From Spirochaetales bacterium (GTDB lineage Bacteria; Spirochaetota; Spirochaetia; SZUA-6): DNA of 34,439 nucleotides. The stretch lies in assembly GCA_027021365.1 (NCBI GenBank), contig JALUUM010000034.1, forward strand, positions 1-34,439, given 5' to 3'. Position numbers and translations under genes: made by a program. Under the pieces are notes generated by a model. It ran no database searches, was not told the origin of the DNA, and saw only the letters and a list, made by a program, of their open reading frames with translations. The stretch's first letter is position 1. The number at the start of each line of letters is the position of its first letter. Below are positions 16,274-25,100 of this stretch, piece after piece.

Positions 16274-17272
16274 ATGAAGAGGCGATATCCGGTTAATCCT
16301 TACTATTTCATTTTCTTTTCATTGTTTATGCTCCTATCGCCAACTTTCACCCTGCAAGCCCTCTCTTTATCAGAAACCTCCGTTCAAGACAACCTGTGCA
16401 GCAAAATCTTCATAAACAGAGCCCTAAAAAAACTCATTGGTATAGCTGACCCATGGAGAACCCTTGCAGAAAGTCCGGTGCAAACCTCCGGGGGAAGGCC
16501 GGTGAAAAAACTTGGGAAGGAAACGGGAAAGGATACGGAAAAATCAGAAAATCAAAAAGTCCCGGGAAAAGTTTTGGAGAAGAAGTTGAGCTTTATAGGT
16601 TTTGGATGTCTAAATTTCGGAATGGTAAGCTATTATCCCTATACACCCGCCGAGGGAGATTACACACAATACCAGAGCTCCTTCGGGGTAAACCCGCCTG
16701 AACCATATGAGGATTTCAGTTGGGCTTTTGGCATCGGAATGGATTACAGGTTGTTTGATAGTATAAGCCTCTTCTTTGACGGGGGATTCTACACATGGCG
16801 ACTTCTCCTCGCAAGAAAAGACGGTTATGCCTATGGTCAATGGGTTGCAGAACAAACCGGATACAGTAGTGCTGTCATTGGGCCATTTTCCATGGATACC
16901 TATTACTACATGGATACCACTGCCATACGAATCGGGGCAAGATACATCCTTTCAGCCGGAAACTTTCAACCCTGGATAGGAATTGCCGCGGGAGCATACG
17001 CATGGCAAGCTACCATTGGCAACAGGGAACTCGGCTTGAAATACGGTAATCCCGACTCCGGCATTTCTCCGGGTTACTCGATTCTTACGGGAATCGATTT
17101 GGTCTTTAATGATTTCTGCCTTCGAATTTTCGGAGATTACGGATCCGCCATAGGCTACCCGAGAATAACAGGATTGATAAAGGACAACCCCGATGCCGTT
17201 TTTGAAAACACTGGTGGTGAATTTGTAACAGGACCCTACAAAATTGGTATCGCAATATGTATAAAACAGTAA
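16274..17272 (+). CDS. Secreted outer-membrane-like protein
   Basis: The start is placed at ATG 16274, which follows AAGGAGAGG by 3 to 5 bases; a TTG at 16247 in the same frame would bury that ribosome site inside the gene. The 332-residue product has a signal peptide (cleavage near LQA/LS at about 29). A Lys-rich polar linker follows (about 60-100, with repeated Gly-Lys pairs). From about 105 there are alternating strands rich in Tyr, Phe and Gly (YYPYTPAEGDY, IRIGARYIL, PWIGIAAGAYAW, CLRIFGDYGSA) that look like an eight-stranded barrel. The end (IAICIKQ) lacks the terminal aromatic common in barrels. No family recognised. A palindrome overlies its promoter. Confidence 0.65.
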   Translation: MKRRYPVNPYYFIFFSLFMLLSPTFTLQALSLSETSVQDNLCSKIFINRALKKLIGIADPWRTLAESPVQTSGGRPVKKLGKETGKDTEKSENQKVPGKVLEKKLSFIGFGCLNFGMVSYYPYTPAEGDYTQYQSSFGVNPPEPYEDFSWAFGIGMDYRLFDSISLFFDGGFYTWRLLLARKDGYAYGQWVAEQTGYSSAVIGPFSMDTYYYMDTTAIRIGARYILSAGNFQPWIGIAAGAYAWQATIGNRELGLKYGNPDSGISPGYSILTGIDLVFNDFCLRIFGDYGSAIGYPRITGLIKDNPDAVFENTGGEFVTGPYKIGIAICIKQ

Positions 17273-17304
17273 AAGCCCACCCTACCCCCTATTTTCCGAT
17301 AGAC

Positions 17305-17333
17305 TTGTCTAAAGTCGATTTTACCTTTAATAT
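17305..17333 (+). promoter_or_regulatory. Candidate promoter of the GT2 operon
   Basis: TTGTCT (17305-17310) and TAATAT (17328-17333) are 17 bases apart, each matching four of six consensus positions. The ATG at 17343 would be at or within three bases of the transcript start, and there is no Shine-Dalgarno, so the message may be leaderless. Confidence 0.4.
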
Positions 17334-17342
17334 CATAAAACC

Positions 17343-18494
17343 ATGATACTGGCCTCAATACTGATTATCTCGGCTTTCTGGCTTCTTTACCATGTCAAAT
17401 TCATATTCACACGCATTCCATTACTCAAAGACATAGAGGCGAAACACTCTGAGGAAAAAGAACTTGTATCGATTATCGTGCCTGCGAGAAACGAGGAAAA
17501 CAACATTATTCCCTGCCTTGAATCCCTGGTAGGCCTTGAATATGGGAACAAGGAAATCATCGTAGTGAATGACCGATCAGAAGACATGACCGAAGAACTG
17601 GTAAGGAATTTCATGAAGGAACACAGTGAGGTAAAACTCGTAAACGGAAGGGAACTGGAACCGGGATGGATCGGCAAGACCTTTGCCCTTTCACAGGGTC
17701 TTCGGGAAGCAAGGGGAAATTTGGTTCTCTTCACCGATGCCGACACGCGACATTCCCCGGAGAACCTCTCCCTTGCAGTCCGGAAACTCGAATCGGGTAA
17801 TACTGCAGTAGTTTCGGTTCTCCCCTTTCTCATGGCCATTGGTTTCTGGGAGAAGGTGATACAACCTTTCGTGGCCGAAATGTTCCTTGTATCCATGCCC
17901 TTTGACAAGGTAAACGATCTGCACTCCAGAGTGGTACTCTGCAACGGGCAATTCTTTCTTACCTACAGGAAGATAATAGAAGAGGTGGGAGGCCTTGAAT
18001 CTATAAAGGAAAACATACTGGACGATATTGCCCTGGCAAGAAAGATAAAGGACAGGGGGCACGGTATATATCTCTGCTACGGGGAAAAGCTCTTTACGGT
18101 ACGCATGTACACGAAGCTTGGTGAAATAATAAACGGGTGGAGCAAGAACTTCTACAGGGGCTTTACACTGAACTATCCCGGAATCATGGTGATTCCCGCC
18201 GTTATCATCCTTCTTTTTTTCTATGTACTGCCTGTTTTCCTTCCCATTATTGCAATTCTTTTACATGCGCCGTATACTTTTACCCTCTTTTCCTTCCTCC
18301 CACTGTCGATCGAAGTGGTCTCTACATTCTTCAAGAGAAGGAAGTATGGCATGTATCCTGAAACTGCATGGACTATTCCCCTAGGCGCGCTCCTCTATTC
18401 TTATATAATGATAAACTCCACCCTCCGTACCGTTCTTGGTATCGGGGTAAAGTGGAAGGGAAGGTCATATTACAGAAAGGATAACAAAACATGA
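17343..18494 (+). CDS. Membrane-bound family 2 glycosyltransferase
   Basis: 383 residues. An N-terminal membrane helix (about 1-18) is followed by a GT-A catalytic domain: VSIIVPARNEENNI at 42-55, IIVVNDRSED at 72-81, DAD at 132-134 for metal and nucleotide sugar, NGQFFL at 201-206, LDDIALARKIK at 226-236 and GWSKNFYRG at 265-273. Two or three C-terminal helices (about 280-375) complete it. This arrangement, especially NGQFF..R plus GWSKN, is that of the lipid-glucosylating group that includes carotenoid glucosyltransferases (CruC/CrtQ-like). A lipid or polyprenoid acceptor at the inner membrane is therefore likely. It overlaps the next gene by 4 bases (ATGA). Donor and acceptor are unknown. 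Confidence 0.8.
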   Translation: MILASILIISAFWLLYHVKFIFTRIPLLKDIEAKHSEEKELVSIIVPARNEENNIIPCLESLVGLEYGNKEIIVVNDRSEDMTEELVRNFMKEHSEVKLVNGRELEPGWIGKTFALSQGLREARGNLVLFTDADTRHSPENLSLAVRKLESGNTAVVSVLPFLMAIGFWEKVIQPFVAEMFLVSMPFDKVNDLHSRVVLCNGQFFLTYRKIIEEVGGLESIKENILDDIALARKIKDRGHGIYLCYGEKLFTVRMYTKLGEIINGWSKNFYRGFTLNYPGIMVIPAVIILLFFYVLPVFLPIIAILLHAPYTFTLFSFLPLSIEVVSTFFKRRKYGMYPETAWTIPLGALLYSYIMINSTLRTVLGIGVKWKGRSYYRKDNKT

Positions 18495-19069
18495 TTCTTA
18501 CCGAGCTTTTCAAGATCAAGCAGATAAAGTTCCATATCCTTACACTGACTGTTTCGCTTGGTGCTAGTCTTGTCTACTACGCCTATATCTTCACACTGGC
18601 AAGAGAACCCCTCGAGATAATTCAGCTCATATCCACATTGATAATCACCATCCACTGGTGGTGGGGTGCATCCTTCTACTTCTACTATTTCTATCTTCCG
18701 ACGGAGAAATACTTCTTTATTCTGGACATGCTCATCATAATTTTCCTCGTTCTGGCAATGATCAATTACAAGATTTACTTTCTATGGGCACTCTTCATGG
18801 TTTTAAGTTATCTCGTGGCCTATATCATGTACCAGAAAAAACCAAATTCACCGAATTACGATGAGAGAGTCAAAAGATTTGCAAAGAGAAAGGCATTGCT
18901 CGATCTGATCGTTCTCTTCCTGTTTCTAACTGGTGTCATACTTGGTATTGTAAACAAATTGTTTCTCCGATGGGCATTTATAGATGCCTTCGAAATCGTA
19001 ACCACTTTCATCATAATAATACTTAGTCATATTTATATCTTTGCAACTCATTTCTATCGTTTGAGGTAA
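18491..19069 (+). CDS. Integral membrane protein, unknown family
   Basis: 192 residues, with about five or six hydrophobic helices (near 14-36, 40-62, 72-92, 93-110, 134-152 and 166-188), short loops, and clusters of aromatic residues (HWWWGASFYFYYFYL near 55-69). A positively charged cytoplasmic loop follows (DERVKRFAKRKAL, about 124-136). The start overlaps the GT2 stop (ATGA), implying coupled translation and probably a joint membrane function, for example as partner or lipid flippase-like helper of the glycosyltransferase. That role is inference only. No recognisable motif was found. Confidence 0.7.
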   Translation: MILTELFKIKQIKFHILTLTVSLGASLVYYAYIFTLAREPLEIIQLISTLIITIHWWWGASFYFYYFYLPTEKYFFILDMLIIIFLVLAMINYKIYFLWALFMVLSYLVAYIMYQKKPNSPNYDERVKRFAKRKALLDLIVLFLFLTGVILGIVNKLFLRWAFIDAFEIVTTFIIIILSHIYIFATHFYRLR

Positions 19070-19074
19070 ATACC

Positions 19075-20199
19075 ATGCTGGACTCGGCAAGTATCAATAG
19101 TATGTATTTCCTTAAGAGCCTAGGTTTTCCCGAACTTCGTGTCCATCCGCCCTTCAACCATTTCGATTTCAGGAGATCTTCCAGAAGGATTCTTGTCATT
19201 GGCCCCATGGGTTCCGGGAAAACCGAATACTCGGCAAGGGTGTGGCGCGACTCGCTTGTGGCACAGAAAAAATCAAACAGGATAAAAGAACAAACAACAA
19301 CCGGAAAAGCAGACAGGAGAAAGGTATTCTTTATCCGCTCCCTCCTCGACAAGGAGCGATTTCCCGAATATCCACCAGATGCCCTTGCCTACAGAGGAGG
19401 CTACGAGATTTGCGGCCCCAACATTGCGTCGATCAGAGATTCCTTCGAGCTGGAACGTATCATCGAAAGGAATCCTGACAGAGGGACATGGATAATCGAC
19501 GAGGCAAGCTTCTACGAGGAAAGACTGGCCTATGTCGTCCTCAACCAATCGGAACAGAGGGGCCTCATTTTCATATTTCCTACATTGATACTCAACTTTC
19601 GAAGAGAGATCTTCAATTCAACCGCAAGATTTCTCCTCGACATAGCAACCGATGTCTTTCCCCTTACCGCCTACTGTGAGCACGATGAATGCCTTCGTGA
19701 TTCTTTCTATACCTACAGGTACTACCTTGTGGACGGGAACGAATGCCCCGCCCTCTACTTCGATCCGCTCATAATTATCGGTGGTGACAGAGAGAAGAAG
19801 AGCCCCACAGAACCTAACTACTGTACCAGATGCGAGGAACATCATTACCTGCCGGGAAAAGAGTATACATTCCTCATCTTGAAACCGCTGGGCGAAGAAG
19901 CCGCCAAGGGCAATCTGGCACCTTTAAAGAAGGAACTCAAACTGATAAAAAACAATATCAAACACTCCAACCTGTATAAACATTTCATGAAGAAATATGT
20001 TGAATCGGAAAGGGCAGAACCAATAATGATGAAAGCACTGAAAGTACCCTGCATTGCTGAGAAAGCTTTGATATACCTCCTTGCAGAGGAAAACCTCATA
20101 TCAAACCAGACAGCGGTGGAGATAGCAGACGAACTTAAGCTAGACAGGGAATACATCGGCAAAAGATTGGCAGACAACAACAGGGCACTCGTTATTTAA
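19075..20199 (+). CDS. Thymidine-kinase-like P-loop protein with extra C-terminal domain
   Basis: 374 residues, about twice the length of ordinary type II thymidine kinase. The core follows the TK1-family layout: P-loop GPMGSGKTEYSA at 43-54, IIDEASF at 140-146 where the family has DE(G/A)QF, FPTLILNFRREIF near 168-180 where the lasso begins, then PLIIIGGDRE and YCTRCEEHH near 231-256. Zinc cysteines are C201, C206, C250 and C253, but the first pair is spaced by four residues, not the usual two. There is an N-terminal extension of about 35 residues, a basic insert (about 65-83), and a C-terminal helical region (about 275-374) ending in a possible helix-turn-helix (TAVEIADELKLDREYIGKRL). It may phosphorylate deoxythymidine or have another role. 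GAGG precedes the ATG. Confidence 0.65.
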   Translation: MLDSASINSMYFLKSLGFPELRVHPPFNHFDFRRSSRRILVIGPMGSGKTEYSARVWRDSLVAQKKSNRIKEQTTTGKADRRKVFFIRSLLDKERFPEYPPDALAYRGGYEICGPNIASIRDSFELERIIERNPDRGTWIIDEASFYEERLAYVVLNQSEQRGLIFIFPTLILNFRREIFNSTARFLLDIATDVFPLTAYCEHDECLRDSFYTYRYYLVDGNECPALYFDPLIIIGGDREKKSPTEPNYCTRCEEHHYLPGKEYTFLILKPLGEEAAKGNLAPLKKELKLIKNNIKHSNLYKHFMKKYVESERAEPIMMKALKVPCIAEKALIYLLAEENLISNQTAVEIADELKLDREYIGKRLADNNRALVI

Positions 20200-20221
20200 T
20201 CCGAACAGAAGACAGATTACA

Positions 20222-21361
20222 ATGGAAGAGGAAAGATCAGTGGAACTTGAAAAACTAATAAACAGGGGAATCTCCGGTATCAAGCCTTACGTACCCGGCC
20301 GCTCTATCGAAGAAGTTGTAAGGGAGCGGAATGTGAAAAACATTATCAAAATGGCCTCAAATGAGAATCCCCTTGGCATGTCTCCAAAGGCCTATAATGC
20401 AATCATAACAGCCTTGAAAGCCTCATACCATTATCCCGAGGTCACCGGCATGAGGTTGAGGGAAGCTCTCGGGGAAAAATTTGATATGCCGCCCGAATAT
20501 ATCATTACTGGAAACGGTGCCGATGAAATCATCTATACAATAGCAATGACATTTCTCGATGAAGGTGATGAAGTTATAATTCCGGGGATTACATTTTCCA
20601 TGTACGAAATCGTTTCCAGGGCAATGAGGGCAAAGATACTCAAGGCTCCCATGGACCCTATTCGCGGATTGAGAATCGATCTTTCCTCGATGAAAAAACT
20701 TATCTCGGAAAGAACGAAGATGCTCTTTATCTGTAACCCCAACAATCCAACGGGAGACCTGCTGACCGGCGATGAATTGTTTGCTTTTCTCTATTCTATT
20801 CCTAAAAACATAATCGTTGTACATGATGAATGTTATTCTGAATTTGCCGATCCAAACAGATTTCCCGACCTACGTGAGATGATAAGAAACGGGCAGGAGA
20901 ATCTTATTCTCCTTAGAACCTTTTCGAAAATCTACGGCCTGGCGGGGATACGAATTGGCTATGGGTTAGCACACCCTGAAATGCTGAAACTAATGTACAG
21001 GATACGTCCTCCCTTTGGTGTATCGATACCTGCACAGGAAGCAGGCATTGCCGCCCTCGAAGACACCGAATTCTATGAACAAACACTTTCTCTAAATAGT
21101 ACGGGAAAGAGATTCATTTATGACAAACTGGAGGAGCTGGGATTACAGTATGTAGAATCTCATACAAATTTCATTCTTCTCGATACGGGATTTGATTCTC
21201 TTGAGGTATCTGATAGAATGATATCGAGGGGAATAATTATCAGGCCCATGGCAAGTTACGGACTACCCACATACATACGAGTTACAATCGGGCTTAGGGA
21301 ACACAACCTTCGATTCATAGATGCACTCAAAGAGGTTCTCGAAGAGCTAAAAGGTGAATGA
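20222..21361 (+). CDS. hisC: Histidinol-phosphate aminotransferase family protein (PLP)
   Basis: 379 residues, fold-type I aminotransferase. Motifs: ASNENPLGMSPKA near 44-56, YPEVTG near 76-81, GNGADEIIY near 98-106, NPNNPTGDLL near 175-184, DECYSEF near 202-208, and the PLP lysine K236 in TFSKIYGLAGIRIGYG. An Arg near the end (YIRVTIGLREHN) binds the substrate carboxylate. This is the HisC pattern, so the textbook reaction is imidazole-acetol phosphate with glutamate in histidine synthesis. No other his gene is here, and HisC-like enzymes also act on aromatic amino acids or phosphonates, so the symbol is tentative. It lies between the kinase-like gene (22-base gap, poor ribosome site) and an overlapping lipoprotein gene. 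Confidence 0.82.
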   Translation: MEEERSVELEKLINRGISGIKPYVPGRSIEEVVRERNVKNIIKMASNENPLGMSPKAYNAIITALKASYHYPEVTGMRLREALGEKFDMPPEYIITGNGADEIIYTIAMTFLDEGDEVIIPGITFSMYEIVSRAMRAKILKAPMDPIRGLRIDLSSMKKLISERTKMLFICNPNNPTGDLLTGDELFAFLYSIPKNIIVVHDECYSEFADPNRFPDLREMIRNGQENLILLRTFSKIYGLAGIRIGYGLAHPEMLKLMYRIRPPFGVSIPAQEAGIAALEDTEFYEQTLSLNSTGKRFIYDKLEELGLQYVESHTNFILLDTGFDSLEVSDRMISRGIIIRPMASYGLPTYIRVTIGLREHNLRFIDALKEVLEELKGE

Positions 21362-22125
21362 TGTTCCAAAGAAGGATTCTACGAAAGCCTACTATTTACA
21401 TACTGTTACCATTGATATTTTCTCTTTTACTCATATCATGCTCCGGGAAGCCACCTGAAATAATGAGGATTAACTGGCAGGTAAACATAGAGAAAGCTCT
21501 GGACAGGAATGTGGTATTCGAATCCTTGAGCCTGTTTGTCGAAGCTTCCGACCCCGACGGAATTAGTGATATTGAATACCTCTATATAATCAATGATTCC
21601 CAGGAACTCTATTGGGAATTAAACGAAAACAACTGGGTGAAGGAGAATAGGGGAAACGAAACCTGGATTGGCAGTAACAACATAGTAATGCCGGACGGAG
21701 GTTATTTCCCCTCAGGAAACTACAGGATACTTCTCCGGGATGCAGGCGGGGATTCGGACGAGAGAGAAATCCATATCTCGGGCTACGGAACCGGCAAGAT
21801 GGCAGGAAGCGGGATATTGGGTGGCAAAAAAGGAGTATTTTCAGGCATATACTTTCAAATGGCGAAGATCAGTGGTGATAAAATTTTCATCGACCGGTTA
21901 TTTCCGGGAATGGAGATATGGATATATGACAGTAACGGAAAGTATGTAAGCAGTTACAGTGTAAAAGAGAAGTCTGTGGAGATAAAAAATATCACCAGGA
22001 TAAAACCCGTTCTTTCCAGAGGCTTTTCCTATAAACTCTACAGATACAATGGAAAGATCAAGAGGGGAATCATAACAGGACCTTTCTACTATTCACCGGC
22101 CAAAAACGCAAACCCTACGAATTAA
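21358..22125 (+). CDS. Hypothetical lipoprotein
   Basis: 255 residues. Signal ending in lipobox LISC with Cys28. The mature protein begins with an Ig/fibronectin-like segment (FVEASDPDGISDIEYLYIIND near 60-80, and SGNYRILLRDAGGDSDEREIHISG near 120-143). It continues with a basic beta-rich region (GGKKGVFSG, then GKYVSSYSVKEKSVEIKN). No family was recognised. It overlaps the hisC stop; two ATGs are adjacent (21358 and 21361), and the second is better spaced from AAGGTG. It is the last gene of the plus-strand run and converges with the glycogen synthase fusion. Its place in the operon suggests an envelope task tied to the GT2 glycosyltransferase, but this is a guess. Confidence 0.7.
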   Translation: MMFQRRILRKPTIYILLPLIFSLLLISCSGKPPEIMRINWQVNIEKALDRNVVFESLSLFVEASDPDGISDIEYLYIINDSQELYWELNENNWVKENRGNETWIGSNNIVMPDGGYFPSGNYRILLRDAGGDSDEREIHISGYGTGKMAGSGILGGKKGVFSGIYFQMAKISGDKIFIDRLFPGMEIWIYDSNGKYVSSYSVKEKSVEIKNITRIKPVLSRGFSYKLYRYNGKIKRGIITGPFYYSPAKNANPTN

Positions 22126-22145
22126 CTGTACCAGGTGGTTTTCAA

Positions 22146-25100
22146 TCAGACTCTTATTATTTCCTTCATTGAATAGATAGTATCCAGGTATTTCCTTGCC
22201 GGCTTGTCCCAGTAATACACCGAATGCATGGCATTGATTCTTGCCCTGTAAACAATGTTCTCCCTGGAAGAGGTAAGAAATCTGTATGCCCTTTCCATTG
22301 CATCGTAGAAAGCAGCGGGAGTATAATCGGTAAACAGAAAACCGTTACCTTCGACGAGGTAACCCCTCACCCGGACAGGCTTTACAGTGTCACGCAATCC
22401 GCCTGTAGCCCTTGCAACAACCAGACAGCCGCATGCCAAAGCCTCGAGCTGGGAAATACCTCCAGGCTCATAGAGTGAGGGCATCAGAAAGAGATCCGAA
22501 GAGAGGAGAAGAACGCTTATCTCCTGGAAACCTATGGAAACCGATGCATCTCCCCTGTAGTAATTTCCCAGTTGAACCAGCCCCTCTGCCAGTTCCTCCC
22601 CTCTCCTGTCACCCCAGGAAACCGGACCGCCAATTATCCCCTGGAACCTCAAACCCTGAAAGATCCCCTGGGAAGCTTCCAGTAGAAGCTGAAATCCTTT
22701 CTGTTCCGAGATCCTGTGGACCATGGTAAAAAGCACTTTATCCGGATCGACCTTCAAGCCCCTCTCCGCCTGAAGAAGGAGCTTGTTCCTCATTCTCGTA
22801 ACAATAAACCGTCGCATCTTGCCACTTATCTTTTCACACCGGTAAGGTCCTTCAAGGAGCTCCGGATATCTCTTCTCTACCTTTTCTCTCAGAAGAGCAT
22901 CGGTTTCAACAGCCTGAATGAAACGCTCATAATAATTCTCTACAAAACCCGATTCCTTGAATCTTCTCTCTATCCTCTCTACGAAATCCCTTCCGATAGC
23001 ATTGTTTATACCAATTACAGTTTTAAGAATTCTTTCCAGCCCGTCACTTGCAAGTTTTATCTGTTTGGCATAGGAGGGGCTTACAGTAATAACAGCATCG
23101 GAGAATCTTACACCTGTTGCCATGCAATTTATTCGTTCGGGATGCACCGGATCGATAAAATCCCCTGCCCGCTCCATTGGAAGGTTGAAAAGCGAAAAGA
23201 GATCCTTTCCGTTTTCATATCTTTCAAAGGAATCGAAATACTGCCAGTTCCCATTATGGATTATATGAAAGAAGGTGGTATTCCTGAAATTCGCCTTCCA
23301 CATATAATTGTAATCGCTCCTCACTATCCCGTTGAAGAGGCCTGCAAATGCATCGTTCGTAAAGATGAAAAGGGGAAATAGATTCATTGCAACTATCACT
23401 TCTGCCGAAGCACGTGCAAGACCTATCCTTCTCTTTAGCTTTTCCTCTCCCGTATAACCCCAGTAGAGCCCGTCGAAAAGTTCATGATGATCCAGAAGAA
23501 TAAAATGAATTCCCTCCACAGTTCCTGAGTGTACCCCTACCTCATAGTGGCTGTCCTGAATTCTGAAACTAACATTGAATCCCTCGTATCGTATCCCGTA
23601 CTTCTTCGTGTTCTTCTGCATCATCATGACCGCCTTCTCATCACCCTGCCTGTACATGGGGGTTATCACATAAACCTCTTCTCCCATGGAAACGAGCTCT
23701 CTGGGAAGTTCATAAACGACATTGGCAAGGCCACCACTCTTCGAAAAAGGCACCGATTCTGCAGATATAAAAACCAATGGCCCCCTTGCATTGTGCTCAA
23801 CCAGTTTCCGGCCAAGCAACTGCATTCTCTCGTCTTCCGATTGTGAAAGCCTACCCAGATAATCCAGAATAACCCTTCCGTCTTTTATTCCCATCCTGTG
23901 AAAGTGGAACATCATTCTTTTCAACCCCAATTCCAGGGTATCAGAAGATTCTCGTGAAAAGATCGGAAGGAGATGATCTTTAATATAGAGAGAAAAATCT
24001 TCGAAGGAATCAAGGTGCTTTGCCATTTCCCGAAAAGCGAAGTTGGAATTAAAAATTTCCGGCCTCTCTATCCGACACAATCTCACAAAGGAATCGTGAA
24101 TGAAATTGGAATAATATCTCGATGCTTCCTTTACCTCCACAACCTTGAGAAGCTTGTACCTGTCTGTATAGGGGATAGTTACATTGATATTTGAACTCTT
24201 CAGTTCGAGCCCTGTTATATGATTGTATTTGCCTGTGATGTGCGAAAATATCGGGTCTTCTATTCTGAAAAAAATATCATTCTCTATTGGGAGTGCAGGA
24301 TTGTCGAATTGAAGGGATGCATACTGTGTGCTCTCGGAAAAACTGAACGCCCCTATCCAGATTGCCTCATCACAGAATTTTATGGCTCCGACTACAGAGT
24401 CATTATTGGTCCATACGAGGTATCCCTTACCTCGGTTGTCATGGTGAAAGCTGTACAGGCGCCTGTAGAAGGAATTAATCCCTCTGTTTGAAACATAGAA
24501 GAACTGATTCCAGTTTACAAATACATTATCAAGATAAACCTTCCATCCTTCACCCTCTGCATTACCCTCATAGTCCAGAATTATATTGCTCATGAATGAA
24601 ATGAGCATGGAAGCAGCCTGAAGTCCCCTTTCTCCGAAAACGAGGAGCGGCCTGTTCTCGTCGTGGTTACCAAGGATACCAAGTAACTCCGTCCCTTCAG
24701 GTAACACTTTAGGGAAATACTCATCGTAGAGATGGTAAATCTCTCTGACATCACTCTTTCCTCTGGATATGTTCTCGCAAATCTTAAGGAGTGCCGAATT
24801 GTACGGTACTATTCCGGACCTTGCCAGGTATCTCTCTCTGCCCCAGTAACACTCCGAAATATTAATGAAGAATTTTTTCTTCAATTCTTTCAGTTTGGCC
24901 TCTATCCTGCTCATGAGAAAATGATGAAAGGGACATGCAACAAGGTCTCTGCAGAGGGAATCGTAATAACCGGTTGTTATGAAATGATCACCCTCCCTGT
25001 CGTTAACGACTATATCTCCATAGAGCATTTCTTCATCCGAGCGGTTCTTTTCACCGACAAGAGGGTAATTATTTCTCTTCATCATTATGGGAACAGCATG

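Noticed and set aside
22126..22145. Terminator between the lipoprotein and the glycogen synthase fusion
   Set aside because: ACCAGGTGGTTTT offers only a four-base stem with a two-base loop, too short to be convincing.
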